From the NCBI GenBank assembly GCA_009746045.1, contig RPFO01000026.1, positions 1,925,286-1,987,285 on the forward strand: a DNA stretch of 62,000 nt, written 5' to 3'. The notes beneath the pieces are model-generated. The model did not search any database and had not been told where the DNA came from. It saw only the letters and a program-made list of their open reading frames with translations. This DNA comes from Mesostigma viride. Lineage: Eukaryota > Streptophyta > Mesostigmatophyceae > Mesostigmatales > Mesostigmataceae. Shown here piece by piece: positions 12,108 through 23,788 of the stretch. The position numbers and the translations under genes were made by a program. Position 1 is the first letter of the stretch. Every line of letters begins with the position of its first letter.

Positions 12108-15100
12108 ATGCGCTCGTTATCTGGGCAAGGCGAGGGCAAGTTTTGCCTTCGCCTGGCTCCAATCGTGGTCTTGCTGCTTTTCTTGCACGCTTCTGCCCTG
12201 TGGAAGCCGAATTACGTGGCTGCCGCGGCGGAAGATGCACACAACGGTGATAAGCCTAAGCCGGGCATCACCGTGCACCCTATTCTCAGCAAGCTGCACG
12301 ATGCGCTGGTCGGCAGTCCTGCAGAGCCGAAGGCCTCGAAAAATGCCAAGTCCGGCTCGTCCAAGGATTCCAGTTCATCCAACTTGGATTTTTTGCTACA
12401 AGCGGCCGGGCGGAGTGTGCCTGGTCCGGGACCCTCTTACACGGTTGATGCCGAGAAGACGGATCTGCAGGAGTCTGGCGGGCTTGTCGTTCCAGCGTCT
12501 GCCGGTAAGCCCGAGTCACGGGGTGTCGGTACCAAGGAGGAAGCCCAGTCTGAAGACCCATCGAAGCAGAGCCACGTGCAACTGCGCGTGACGGGCGTGC
12601 TGAAACCGGATGGTGATGCCGATGCGACAACGCAGCAGCTGACCGAGTCTTGCAAGGCCGTGGATGTGGCTATTGATGGCCGCGGCATTTACGCCTGGGT
12701 CCCTGCTAGCACGGTGCCATGCCTGGGGACCATCGAGGGTGCACTCTCGTGGTCTCCCTCCTTGCACCTGCAGAACAGCGCGGGGCAGGGTGGTATCGTT
12801 TCGCAGGGCGACGCCGCCATACGCGCGGACATTGCCCGGGCGATGTATGGTGTCACCGGGCGGGGGGTCAAGGTGGGCATCCTTGCAGACTCTTTTGACA
12901 TGTATGGGATGAAGACCTACTTGCAGGAGGCCGGTGAGCTGCCGCTGGACCTTGAGATCCTCAAAGAGGGGTGGTGGGTTTATCCAAATCCCTGCGACTT
13001 CTTGCCATCATGCGCCTCCGACGAGGGCCGCAGAATGGCGGAGATAATCCATGACGTGGCCCCAGACGCCAGCATCGCGTTCCACACATCCGCCGTCAGC
13101 CAGCTGGACGCGGCCAATGGCATCCGTCACCTTGCGGCGGCTGGGTGCCAGGTCATCGTGGCCGCGTTCTACTACATGGACGAGCCGGCCTTCTTTGACG
13201 GCCTGATCGCGACCGCGGTCAACCAGGTGACCAGCAGGGGGGTCGTCTACGTGGCTTCTGCGGGAAATCTGGCGAACAACTCGTACGAGGCTCCTTTCCA
13301 TGATGATGGGAATGGTTTTCACGATTTCGATCCAGACACAAATTCCACCGACACGGTCCTGAGTTATAATTTCAACTACGGTATCATCATCCTGCAGTGG
13401 GACCAGCCGTGGTCGTCGCAGGGTCCCTGGGCATCTGGCCAGGCGGTGGATTGGGCCCAAACGGGGGCCCAAACAGTCGTCAGGCTTTGCCTGACGTCAT
13501 CGGAAGATCGCAGATTAAAATGTGACCTCTATTATTTTTTCCCCTCCACATTAGGGGCTGACCCAATCCAAATAATACAATTCGGGGGCTACAATATGCT
13601 GTCCGTCTTCTACGATAAATCTCAACCAGGCCCCAAGAACTTTAAGCTCGTCTTTTTACCCGATTTTGAACGCAATCTCCCCCAGCCTGTGCAGGCGTCC
13701 TGGCCTGCAGGCGGCAGCACGATTTGGGGCCACCGCGGCGCTGAGCCGGCGATATCCGTGGGCGCGGCGGAGTACAGTTACACACCCGTGTTTGACGGCA
13801 GCCTGGCGTCGGCGGTTCTGCAACCGTTCAGCTCGCGCGGTGGCACCCGCATCATGTTTGACGAGCAGGGGAACCATCTGGGGCCGGAGGGGGTCATGCG
13901 CCAGAATCCCACAGTGGTCGGCCCGGATGGTGTGGACGTGAGCGATTGGCAAAGCTTCCACGGGACATCGGCGGCCGCCCCCCATGTGGCGGGGCTTGTG
14001 GCTCTTCTTCTCTCTGGCCTTCAGTCGGTGGGGCAGCGGCTGTCCCCGGCCGACACGCGCCAGGCCCTGCAGTCATCGGCCCACACCATGGGTGTTTCTG
14101 GGTACGACGTCGACTCCGGCGCTGGTTTCGTGGACGCGGTGGGGCTGATGGAGCCGTACCGGCAAGTATTGCGGGGTTTGGCCATGCAAAGCCTGCTGTC
14201 CTTCAAGCAGGGCCTGGACAGTAGCACTACGGCTGGCGTGCTGGATGACTGGGTGGAGGGCGGCGACCCCTGCGACGATGGCTGGACTGGCGTTGCGTGT
14301 ATCGATGGGTTAGTGACGGAATTGAGCCTGCTGGGCCGGGACCTCGCAGGCACCCTGTCCCCTGCCCTGGTTGACCTCAGGGTGCTGCGCGTGCTGGATC
14401 TCCAGGGCAATGCGCTGAGCGGCACCCTGCCATTGGAGCTGGCGAGGCTGGAGAATGCGCAGTCAATGTAAGTTGGCACGATTAGACACAGTTTTGATCT
14501 CTAGTTGGTGGGGTGGGGTGCAAGTTTCTGTACTACAATTATTTATGTCAATATTATCCCCCCGATGTCTTATTGCCCTCGGGTTATGAACTCCATGGGT
14601 GCAGTTGATAAAATCCACGTCGTACCTGTTCTCTATCTGTGGGTGCCTCTGCTTTGCTTTAGCTTCATCAGGTGGTTCATTGCTTGATAAAGTTCATGGG
14701 TGTTATTCCACGCCGAGCCTTGTTCATGTGTGGGTGCTTCTACTTTTATCCAGGCGATTTGGGGGCAATGCGCTGAGCGGCACCCTGCCAGTGGAGCTGG
14801 CGAGGCTGGAGAATGCGCAGTCAATGTAAGTTGGCACGTTTAGACACAGTTTTGATCTCTAGTTGGTGGGGTGGTGTGCAAGTTTCTGTACTATAATTAT
14901 TTATGTTAATATTATCCCCCCGATGTCTTATTGCCCTCGGGTTATGAACCATGGGTGCAGTTGATAAAATCCACGTCGTACCTGTTCTCTATCTGTGGGT
15001 GCCTCTGCTTTGCTTTAGCTTCATCAGGTGGTTCATTGCTTGATAAAGTTCATGGGTGTTATTCCACGCCGAGCCTTGTTCATGTGTGGGTGCTTCTACT

Positions 15101-18100
15101 TTTATCCAGGCGATTTGGGGGGTGGCACAGGACTTGGAGCGCCGCTTGTGCCTCCTGCCATAATGTAGTGATGCATGGTGCCAGCATGCATGCCCATGGC
15201 ACCATGGCAGTCGGATTGTCTGCCTGTGAGGTGTTAGCCACTTGTGCAGCTCTCTCCCTAGAAAGAAGAAGGGTTGGTGTGCTAGAATGATGGCAGGAAC
15301 GAGGACGGCTTGGTAGCATGCGCCGTTGAGGACAGTGGCACGGTGGCAGTTATAGGACAGTGGTGCGGTGGCAGTTATAGGGGTGACTTGGTCGTCATTG
15401 CACTGATGGCGATGGCACGGTGGCAATGAAGATGACAGTCAGCGTTAATAGGGCGGTATTAAAAAAATACTTCTGCTATCTGGATTTAAATGCAGTATGG
15501 TCTCCTTACATCTCAGAGTGCTTGCTTTGTCTGCCAGATGGGACTACACCAGAGGTGTGATATTGTCGCCAGATGGGGCTACACCATAGCTGTGATATAT
15601 TCAATTAGACGCTTACTAGCAGGTGCCGGAAGGAAAGTTTGCCATACGTGTGGTTCATAAACAAGAGTTACCGTAGGTTACAGTAAGGTTACAGTATGCG
15701 CATGCACTGTGTCCCTCTGCGTGCACCATTGACGCTGGCGTGCTCATCTAGTTGTGATAATGTAGTCCAGTTATTTGATTTAGTTTTGGCATGTCCTTGC
15801 TTTGTTTGTCATAAAAAAAAAAAAACATTTGAGCGTTCCCCTTTGTTGCTGTTCTCATATGTGTTACTTACCATCTACACCGAATATAATCTATTTAGTT
15901 CCATGCTAGTAGTAGTACATATATAATCTATCATCTAAGAAATGCCCTGCCCTCATATCCCCCATGTGGTGCTTATGACATGGCCGCCTACAGTGACCTG
16001 TGGGGCAACCAGCTGTCAGGAAGCATCCCCTTCGCCTTTGATCGCCTGCGCCAGCTCGTCACCCTGGACCTGCACGACAATGCGGGCTTGACTGGCTGCA
16101 TCCCCTTCGGTGTGTACAGTGCCACTGAGGTCCTCGGGACGGGCCTCAACAGCGCGTGCGGGGATACGTTTGATACAGCCATTGTGGTACCCACACTCCC
16201 CTTCACCTACTTGGGGGACTCGAGCATTTTCGCGCATGATGTCAGTGCACAAGACTGTGACAACGACACAACCGTCCTTGGCCCCGATGTGGTCTTCCAA
16301 CTGAGGGCGGAGCGTGACGCCGTCTGGCGCATCTCGCTCTGTGGCAGCTCGTACGACACCTTGTTTCTTCTTACACGCCCCAGCAACGACCTCGGTGACC
16401 CTAACGTTGTCCTTGGGTGTGAGGATGACTCATCATTGTGCGATGGCAGCCAGCAGAGCGGTCGGGAGGTGTTCGTGACCGCGAATGAGACGTACTATGT
16501 CATCGTTACGGGTAAGGCGGAGGGCGATGCCGGCAGTTTTGCGCTCGACATTAAAGAGGTCACACCTTCTCCCGACATTGTGAGTGCGGAGCGCCAGGCG
16601 TTGCAGGATTTCAAGGCAGGTCTCCTGCCGATGATGGACCCCCGGCCGGCCGCCCCGCTGGCCAGCTGGGATGGGGCCAACGCGTGTTCCTTCGAGGGGG
16701 TAAACTGCCTCCAAGGTCGCGTGGCGCACCTCTCCTTGCCCGACCTTGGGCTGGCAGGGACCCTGTGGGGCCCCACCCAGCAGCCTCTGATGCGGCTCAA
16801 AGGCCTCCAGTCTGTGGATCTCTCCCTGAACCCCGGGCTGCGTGGGTGCACGCTGGGATTGCTGCGTTCCATCATCACCTTCACATCCGAGGAGAACAAC
16901 CTGGGGCTGTGCGGGGACACGGCCCAGCAGGCGGTCACCATACCGTCGCTGCCCTTTGAATACGTGGACGACATGACTGCCGGGTTTTCCAGGGATTCGC
17001 CGGTGCGCCCTGACTGCGGTTATAATGAGTCCCCAGACGTGATCTTTGAATATACCCCAAACACCACCGGCATGGTGTTTTTCTCAGCATGCATGGTCCC
17101 ATTCCCGTACTACTACTACAACGCCATCTCCATCTTTCCAGCCAACCGCACAGGTTCAAGCCTGTTCTGTACCTATTCCAGTAAGTAATTGCGTTTGGTG
17201 TGCTGTTTGTTGTTGTCATCGTATTTGAACCACTGTCATGAGCAGCTGCTATGGTATGGAGTTATCTGATCCGCCCCGTTACTCTCTGCGAGTAGATAAG
17301 GGGCGATGCCCTCTGATAGCCACGCTGCTGGGTGTCACCATGTAGTGAATTGCTGGTGTCTGTTTAAGCTGAAGGGGGCGTGGTGTATCTGGCCTGGGCT
17401 ATGGTATGCTCCGGTCACAGTGAAGGAGTGCCCGGCCCTTTGTTGCACTTGTGTGTCATTGTAGGGGAATGGATGGCATCTTTGTTTCCCCGGTGTTTTT
17501 TTAAGGGGCAGTCGTTATCGTTTGTCTACTTGGCTCTAGTACTTGGCACCATGGTTGAAAGCATTTCCACCCAACTCCTTGACCTAGTACTAGCAGTATA
17601 GGCTCATCTTTCCAGTTGAATCATATGTACCCAGGCTTGTCGTCATGCTGCAACAGTCGTTTTTTGCAAACTATGGCCGTATTGTGGGAGACAAAATATT
17701 TCTGTGCTATCTATTATTAGTAAAATATGCGGACAGGCAGCTGTCTAGTACAAACTTTACTGGCCAAGTCACCGTCATTCATCTCTCCACTTAATTGCAT
17801 TACGCCGTGTTCGCACCCACAAAGCTCGATCCTGGATTGCTGACAGGTGGCTGGCTCTTCAATATTGGACTAATTTCCCCCATCCTTCTGTCGCTGCTGT
17901 ATTGTTGTTGTTGCTTGTTGCGTTCCGGCATACCCCTCGTGTCCTGCCAGGTGTCTATGAGTGCCCCCGCAATGCAAGCATGGCCCTTTTTGCGGGAGTA
18001 AAGTATTACATTGTGGTGTCAAAGGTGAATTGGTGGGCTTATTGGGGCGTCTTCAATCTGACAGTTTCTGCTGGTTCCCCCATTGACCTGACCTCTGGCG

Positions 18101-21100
18101 AGAAGGAGCATTCCACCCTGCTGGACATCAAGGCGGCGCTTCAGGACGGTCCCACAATTCTTACCGACTGGAAGCAGGATGACATCAGGTACTGCTTCTG
18201 GCAGGGGGTCCGTTGCAACAGTAACCTTGAGGTGGAAGCATTAAGTTTCCGCGGACAGGGCATGCGTGGCACCGTGCCGGCTGCAATCGGCAACCTCACG
18301 GCGCTCCTGCGCCTGGATCTGTCAAGCAATGATTTCGAAGGTACCATCCCAAAGGAGCTGGCTGGGCCCCCAATAAACCTCGAGAAGGGGAGACGGGTTT
18401 CCCTTAACTTCACCAACAACCCGCGCCTGACCGGCTGCGTCCCCGACGAGATTGCGTTTAAGTTGTACAACCCCTGCGAGCGTTGGTGTTATGACTATCC
18501 TTCGGGGGTTTATTACTGCTGCAGCTACGTGTTTACTTCCATCTATCTGGATCGCACCAATGTCGGCAGTGCGTGCCGCTACGCACGCACCCCACCTGTC
18601 TTTTTGGCGGACCCAGGCTGCCCTTCTCAGAATCTTTTAGTCGACGGCTCCTCTCCGGCATTCCTCTGGACTGGTTCAGAGCCTCGCGCCACCAAATTCA
18701 ACACCAACAACTTAGTTTACGGCACGCGCTCTTCCCCCTCCATCACCTGCTCGCCTGACTTCCGATCGAGCCCCATTCTATAAGGGCCTCACGCGAGTCA
18801 CCTGCCGTGCGGTGGACATTGACAACAATGTGGCAAATTGCACGCTGAATGTGACCGTGACCACCAGGCAGCCGTATCTCGGGACGGCCGTGATTTACGT
18901 GGCAGACCTGACCCCAGAGACCTTCACCCCCGTCGTGCTGTCACTCTTGTCTGTGGAGCTCGCTGCGGCCAACTCGCTTAACGTGAACAACTTCTTTGAC
19001 GTCAAGGTCGAGGAGGTGCTGGCGCCTCGTCCCACGCGGAGCCTGCTGGCGGCCCCCGGTTCCCGCATTTTCATCGTGTTCACGGCCGGGTCACTCCGAG
19101 GTGTCCAGGACGTGGTGGATTGGTTCTCTAGTGCCAACGTGACCATGGGCCAGATTCTCGCCAGGGTGCTGGGCGTGCCCGTGAGCACCCCGACCGTGCC
19201 TGCGAGGGTGAACGGAGGAGCGTGCTGCCTGCCTCCGACCCCTGCCGTTAACGACCTCGAGTGCCTTGTTGACCTGGACATCACCAACAGCGCGCTCTGT
19301 CAGGCGCTGGGCCGGAGGATGCAGCCAAACGCCACCCGCGACGCCATCTGGCTGGGGCCCGACGCCCAGTGCTCCGAGTGCGCCGCGCTGTGGGACACCC
19401 CGGGGGCCAGGAGTGACCCCCATTTCGTGACGGCCACGGGCGCGCATTTCGATTGGATGGGCGAGGGCGACCGCTCCTTTTGCATCATCTCGGACAAGGC
19501 GGTGCACGTGAACGCGCACCTAGCTGTTTGCGGGCACGGATGGCCGCAGGAAGGGCACGTGGATGGACCAGATCGCGGTGCTTCACGGGGGCGACAACAT
19601 CGTGGTGTCCACTGGCGCCCCGGCGGGCTTCCCGGGCCTTCACGGGTCTGTCTCCATCAACGGCCGTACGGACATGAGCGTGGGCTCTTCGGCCTCGGTG
19701 GTGGTTGCCAAGGGGCTGACCGTGCGGCGCAAGAAGACGCGCACGTGGGTGACGGTGGAAGGCATCCTGGACCTGGAGGTGGAGGTGGTGCGCGCGAGCA
19801 CGTGGGAGGCGGGCAAGGGACCGGGGCGCGACTTCCTGGTAAGCTCTTGTTTTCTCCTTTGGGAGAAGCCTTTCTTTTGGCATCATTCCAATGTTGTTTG
19901 TATGCATGCGAGTGACTTTATGGCGCATCCTTTTTTTTACTATGGGAGGCCTTTCGCGGGGGCACTACCAATAATAAATAACGTATCAGGGGGGGCATAC
20001 TATCATTTAACTGTTGCTGCTTATCTACATAAATGCATGTGTGTCCAGGGGGCACTAGAAACTACAAACACTTAAAAAATGCCTCACGCCTGAATTTTAG
20101 GCTTTGCATCTTTCAGTTTAGGTAGGTTATGCTTGAGCTATGAAATGTAGACTTCCACTTTTCGTCCTTTTTGGGGTTAAGTATTATAGTGCAACAGCGC
20201 ATGTGGTGGTGGCATTTGCAGACAGGCCACACGTGCATGTAAGACTTTCGGTGCCATCGTCAACAACCAAGGCTTTGCAGATGCTGTTTAAATGGGTAAT
20301 GCCTGCTGGTGCCCGCCCGGCCCCTCACGTGTCTTGCCCCCTTGTGTCCTGGGCGGGAGACCTGCGTATGCCCTTCACTTGCCCGTAGGAATACCATGGG
20401 AGCACTGCTTTTCCTGCAGCTCAGTTTACGTCCTTCTGCTTGTCTCTGTCACCATGGACACACCAAGCTTGGTAATGTTCCCCACCAGATGGGTGCCTGG
20501 GTCGGTTTTCAGGACTAAGATTGATTGTTGCTGCATGTCCATCCATCCCATGGTTCAATGTTTGGTTGCTCCTTTCTTTGCGAGCATGTCACAGTGTGAG
20601 CATGTCATGGTGTGATCAAATCACAGTTTATATGATCATTTCCTGTACAAATGCTTTTGAGAAGTTCTGGTGTTAAACAATATCGGTTGACTTGAACTGT
20701 CTTTATGCCATTCTGTATGTTTTAATACAATTCTTGCAACTTCTCCTGGTTTTGCTGGTAGAGCTGTGTAGGGTACCGACAATCCCAGCCAAAAGCCTTC
20801 ACTCGGACGCAAATGCCCGCATCAGTTCCCACATTTATTTCTCAGTCGGTTGGTCACCCATGACTAGGCTTTACACTTGTTACAGTCCCCAGCTTCCCAT
20901 CAGGACGTATCCGGAACCCACCCAGAAGTGTCTGGCGTTGGGAACATTATCACCCAGCCACTGTCGGGCATGATGTCCACATGCTCACATCATGCTATGT
21001 TCATTGTTGCTTGTTGCGACCGACATCCTCAAGTATATACAACGGCTGGCTTCGGTGAAACATGTGGCTGCTCGATTCCTGTGATTGCAAGTAGTAGTTG

Positions 21101-21418
21101 CAAGCATCTGCCTGCTGAGCACTACCCCCCGACACCTGGTTTCATTGCCTTCTGCGTTGTGTTGCCCAACCTTGGTCGTCATCGTGTTCCCTTCCCTGCT
21201 TCCTCGGCCAGAACTTCCGTGTGCGTGGGCTGAACGCCACCGAGGACGTCCACGGTGTGCTGGGTCAGACATTCCGCCCTGCTGCCCTGGGTGCCGCCAA
21301 ATCTGCATCCAAGGGCATGGTGGAAGGGGCTGACCCAGAGTACATGACGAGTGACCTGCTGGCAGCGGACTGTTCGTTCTCCCGGTTTTCACCCACAGAA
21401 GGGCCTCTGTCTGACTAG
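12108..21418 (+). CDS. Secreted subtilase-like / LRR / HYR-like / root-cap-like multidomain protein (spliced; two frame breaks)
   Basis: Model: exons 12108-14467, 14754-14825 (optional, duplicated), 15994-17180, 17951-19838 and 21212-21418. All have GT..AG borders and matching phases. Residues about 14-40 form a signal peptide. A peptidase domain (about 240-680) has Asp261 in GILADSFD, Asn387 in SAGN and Ser621 in GTSAAAPHVAG. The usual His position reads DEGRRM with Glu306, as in S53-like relatives of S8 peptidases. Plant-type LRRs follow (cap with DPCDDGWTGVAC, repeats NALSGTLP and NQLSGSIP), then two blocks resembling secreted-peptidase C-terminal domains, more LRRs, an HYR-like segment (VTCRAVD..NVANC), and a root-cap-like C-terminus (SDPHFV, NAHL, VHGVLGQTFRP, SDLLAADC). 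The frame breaks near 18771 and 19532 each fit one extra base in a homopolymer. Likely wall or extracellular; physiological role unknown. Confidence 0.8.
14408..15120 (+). repeat. Tandem duplication of exon-1 end plus intron (358-bp period) making an extra LRR exon
   Basis: The last 60 bp of exon 1 and the first ~290 bp of its intron are repeated, with about five differences in the intron part. The second copy has an AG at 14752-14753 and a donor GTAAGT at 14826. It forms an exon of exactly 72 nt (14754-14825), read in frame as one 24-residue LRR (…GGNALSGTLPVELARLENAQS). The same acceptor sequence recurs at about 15109 with no exon after it. Including or skipping the exon keeps the frame. 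Confidence 0.85.
15121..15990 (+). other. Remainder of intron 1-2 of the LRR-peptidase gene
   Basis: Non-coding. It contains CAGTGGCACGGTGGCAGTTATAGG-like short repeats (about 15335-15425), a repeated GCCAGATGGG(A/G)CTACACCA motif near 15535 and 15571, and a 13-A run near 15815. The acceptor is at 15992-15993. Confidence 0.5.
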
Positions 21419-21495
21419 GTTCATTCATCCGGGTGGAGGGTGACAGCTGATGTGTCAGAGGTAGCCAACATGGCGTGACAAACTAAGGGCAATTT

Positions 21496-21500
21496 TGTAA
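21496..21500 (+). terminator. TGTAA poly(A)-type signal
   Basis: TGTAA lies 78 nt after the TAG of the LRR-peptidase gene, where green algae place their poly(A) signal. A five-base motif alone is weak; the position supports it. Confidence 0.5.
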
Positions 21501-22255
21501 AGGAAGCTTGCCACGTCCTTGCGTGACTTGTGGCACTTTACCTTTTTCATGCCCTAGTCTCTTTCAGCCAATCTTATACTCTAGTCGACAGTGTCGCGTG
21601 AGAAACGCCGCTGGCAGCGGCAATTATACGTGGTATTTTTGCTGTGATTAGGCGTAGTGACAAAGAGTCGATTACGAGTCTTCTGGTGGTGTTTTCAGAT
21701 TTGAATTCGATGCAGGGTATAGTGAGATATCAAGTGCCGACTGCACGTGGCGTTGAATCTGTGAGATACGCCAAGAGGTGCGTTGTTGTGAGATACATAA
21801 TGTCTTCATGAAGTGTGGCACCTGGTTGTATACGGTGCTGGCAGTCGACACTTGTGGCAGGATTACATCTACCTGGAACCCTGAATTGTATCGTGTGTCT
21901 AGAGTAGTTTGCGACGAGTGCAACATTCCGCTCATTGCTTGCGGGTGCATGCATGACTCAGTGCCATCTTTACGGTTTTGGTTTGGTTTGTTCCTGTGCA
22001 CCTGACCACAAATTGCACCTGGCCTTGTCACTTATCGCCATTCCCTGGCAAGCATTGGACGATGCAAGTTGTGGACCGGCCATAATGCTTAGATAAGTCG
22101 TCTCACTTAATGTGTGTGTGGATAACAATGATTAGGGCAATCTTATGTCAGGACCTTTGGTCATGCGTACCTCCCTGCGTGGTCGATCTCATCTTTACCC
22201 ATTATCGTACCCTGTACGCATTGTTCAAATTGAATTGAATTGAATTGGAACATAA
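21501..22255. other. Intergenic; no gene recognised
   Basis: No coding domain in any frame. It ends with a GAATT-repeat tail (about 22231-22247) that belongs to the minus-strand LINE tail whose hairpin is at 22256-22267. Confidence 0.5.
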
Positions 22256-22267
22256 CTCCGTTGGGAG
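22256..22267 (-). repeat. LINE 3'-end hairpin (CTCCCAACGGAG) with AATTC-repeat tail
   Basis: On the minus strand CTCCCAACGGAG, a 4-bp stem with a CAAC loop, is followed by GTTATGTTCC and a short CAATT-repeat tail. It matches the 3' ends of other LINEs in this window. The element body is broken by the insertion at 22282-22980. Confidence 0.6.
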
Positions 22268-22281
22268 TCGGGGTAAAATTG

Positions 22282-22980
22282 GCTCCAGAGTTCTCAATTC
22301 TCAAATTCTCAGAGGGCGGGGGCCGAGATTAATTAAGAGGTACCTCGAAATTAAATAAGAGGCATGACTCTACCGATATATATGTTCGGACGCGAATTTC
22401 TATTGGCGTGAATTTGTAGTATTGTACGAAAACATGTCGAGGGTGACGGAAAGAAGGAGTGATGTTCCAATTCAATTCAATGCACGACGGTATTGGACGG
22501 AGTTCCCGGTCTGCCAAGCGGATTTTGGATCTCACGTTCAGAAAAGGGCTTGGGTACACGACGCGGCGCGACGTACGTTGTAAAATGGCTCGCAGAAAAG
22601 GAACCTTGGCGACTGTTTGGCGCCGCGTCGGTCATGACGTTGTGTTCTCCGTTGGATCTGCATCTACGGCGTTCGTGGGTTGTTTCGAAACCCGGTCGAT
22701 GAGATTTTACGGAGAAGTCGGGTATATAAGTGATCTTTGTTGTTTGCTTGATATAGGTAACCCTTTTTTGACCAAGCGGTGAAAATATAGAAGTCGGAGT
22801 AAACTAAATGCCTGACACGTTGTCGAACAGTACTACAAGTTAACGCCAAGAGAAACTCGCCTCCTAAAATATATCTGGATAGAGGCATGCCTCTTATTTA
22901 ATTTCAAGGTACCTCTTATTTAATCTCGGGCGGCGCCCTCCGAGAACTTGAGAACTTGAGAATTTGAGAACTGGCCTCGA
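22282..22980. mobile_element. DNA element with ~100-bp TIRs and 19-bp flanking direct repeats
   Basis: The two ends are inverted repeats of about 100 bp; both contain repeated TTCTCAA units, a GAGGGCG segment, GAGATTAA(T/A)TAAGAGGTACC and AAATTAAATAAGAGGCATG. GGGAGTCGGGGTAAAATTG flanks it on both sides (22263-22281, 22981-22999). Long TIRs suggest a Mutator-like or foldback element, but 19 bp is longer than usual Mutator duplications (about 9-11 bp). The middle (22460-22780) has an open frame without a recognisable domain. It sits inside a LINE tail. Confidence 0.75.
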
Positions 22981-23047
22981 GGGAGTCGGGGTAAAATTGA
23001 GTATATGTAGCACATGAGTATATGTAGCACATGTATCCCTTGCACGT

Positions 23048-23422
23048 GCGTTTGAGAGCAAAATCCTTGCACGCATGGGCCTTCTTGGTGAGATTAAGCT
23101 GACCGCCCACCGCCTCCCCCGCGCGCGGGGTAAGGCAGGGGCGCCTCCGCTTCTTCTCATCTTTGAGAGCCCAGCGGACAAGATTTCGTTTCTCCGACGC
23201 CGCAAGCGGCTCGAGAAGACTCCCTTCGCCGTGGACGACGACTTGACCCTGGCGCAGCAACAACGGCGACGGGAGCTATGGCCGACCTACCTCCAGCTCC
23301 GGCAGACCAAGGCGGGCCAGCCGGTGTACTGGAAGGGGGCGGCCATCTACGTCGGCCACAAGCCCTGGCAGGCGACCCCCTCGACCCCCGCGGTCCCAGC
23401 GACCCCAGAAGCCCCAGCCTAG
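23048..23422 (+). pseudogene. LINE ORF1 fragment A (C-terminal, L1-type RNA-binding domain)
   Basis: The frame from about 23048 to the stop at 23420-23422 corresponds to the last ~120 residues of the ORF1 protein found more completely at 36330-37686. Shared landmarks are RLPRARGKAG, a DDDLTLAQQQRRRELWPTYLQLR block and a final YWKGAAIYVGHKPW. This layout matches the RRM plus C-terminal domain of L1-type ORF1 proteins, which coat LINE RNA. It is 5'-truncated and more diverged than copies B and C, so it comes from a different subfamily. Its 3' UTR runs to about 23780. Confidence 0.7.
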
Positions 23423-23788
23423 GAGAATACAGTAGCAGTAGTGTAGAATAGTTAGACAGTGGCCTTGTACATGCTTGCCTAGTACCGGCACTATACCAGC
23501 TGAGGCCTAGCCTTTTTAGTCATGTACATGTGTGCCTATGATGAGCCACCCTCCAGATGATGCCTAGCTTTATTTAATTATGCCGTGCCCATGCAGGGAG
23601 TAACTCTCTGCTGAGACGCCATGCCCTAGCTTTTGTATAGCTATGCTGATCTTCCCCCCCATGACAGGCTCCCCCTTAGCTGGGCATAGCTTGAACATCA
23701 TGGGGCTGCAAGTGCCCTGGTGCACCTAGAGCAAGGGTCGTTTACATCCCCACCCTTGCAGGAAGTAGCTTAGAATGTATGATAGGCC

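Noticed and set aside
18452-18758. Small separate genes within the LRR-peptidase exon
   Set aside because: They are out-of-frame shadows of a well-supported coding exon.
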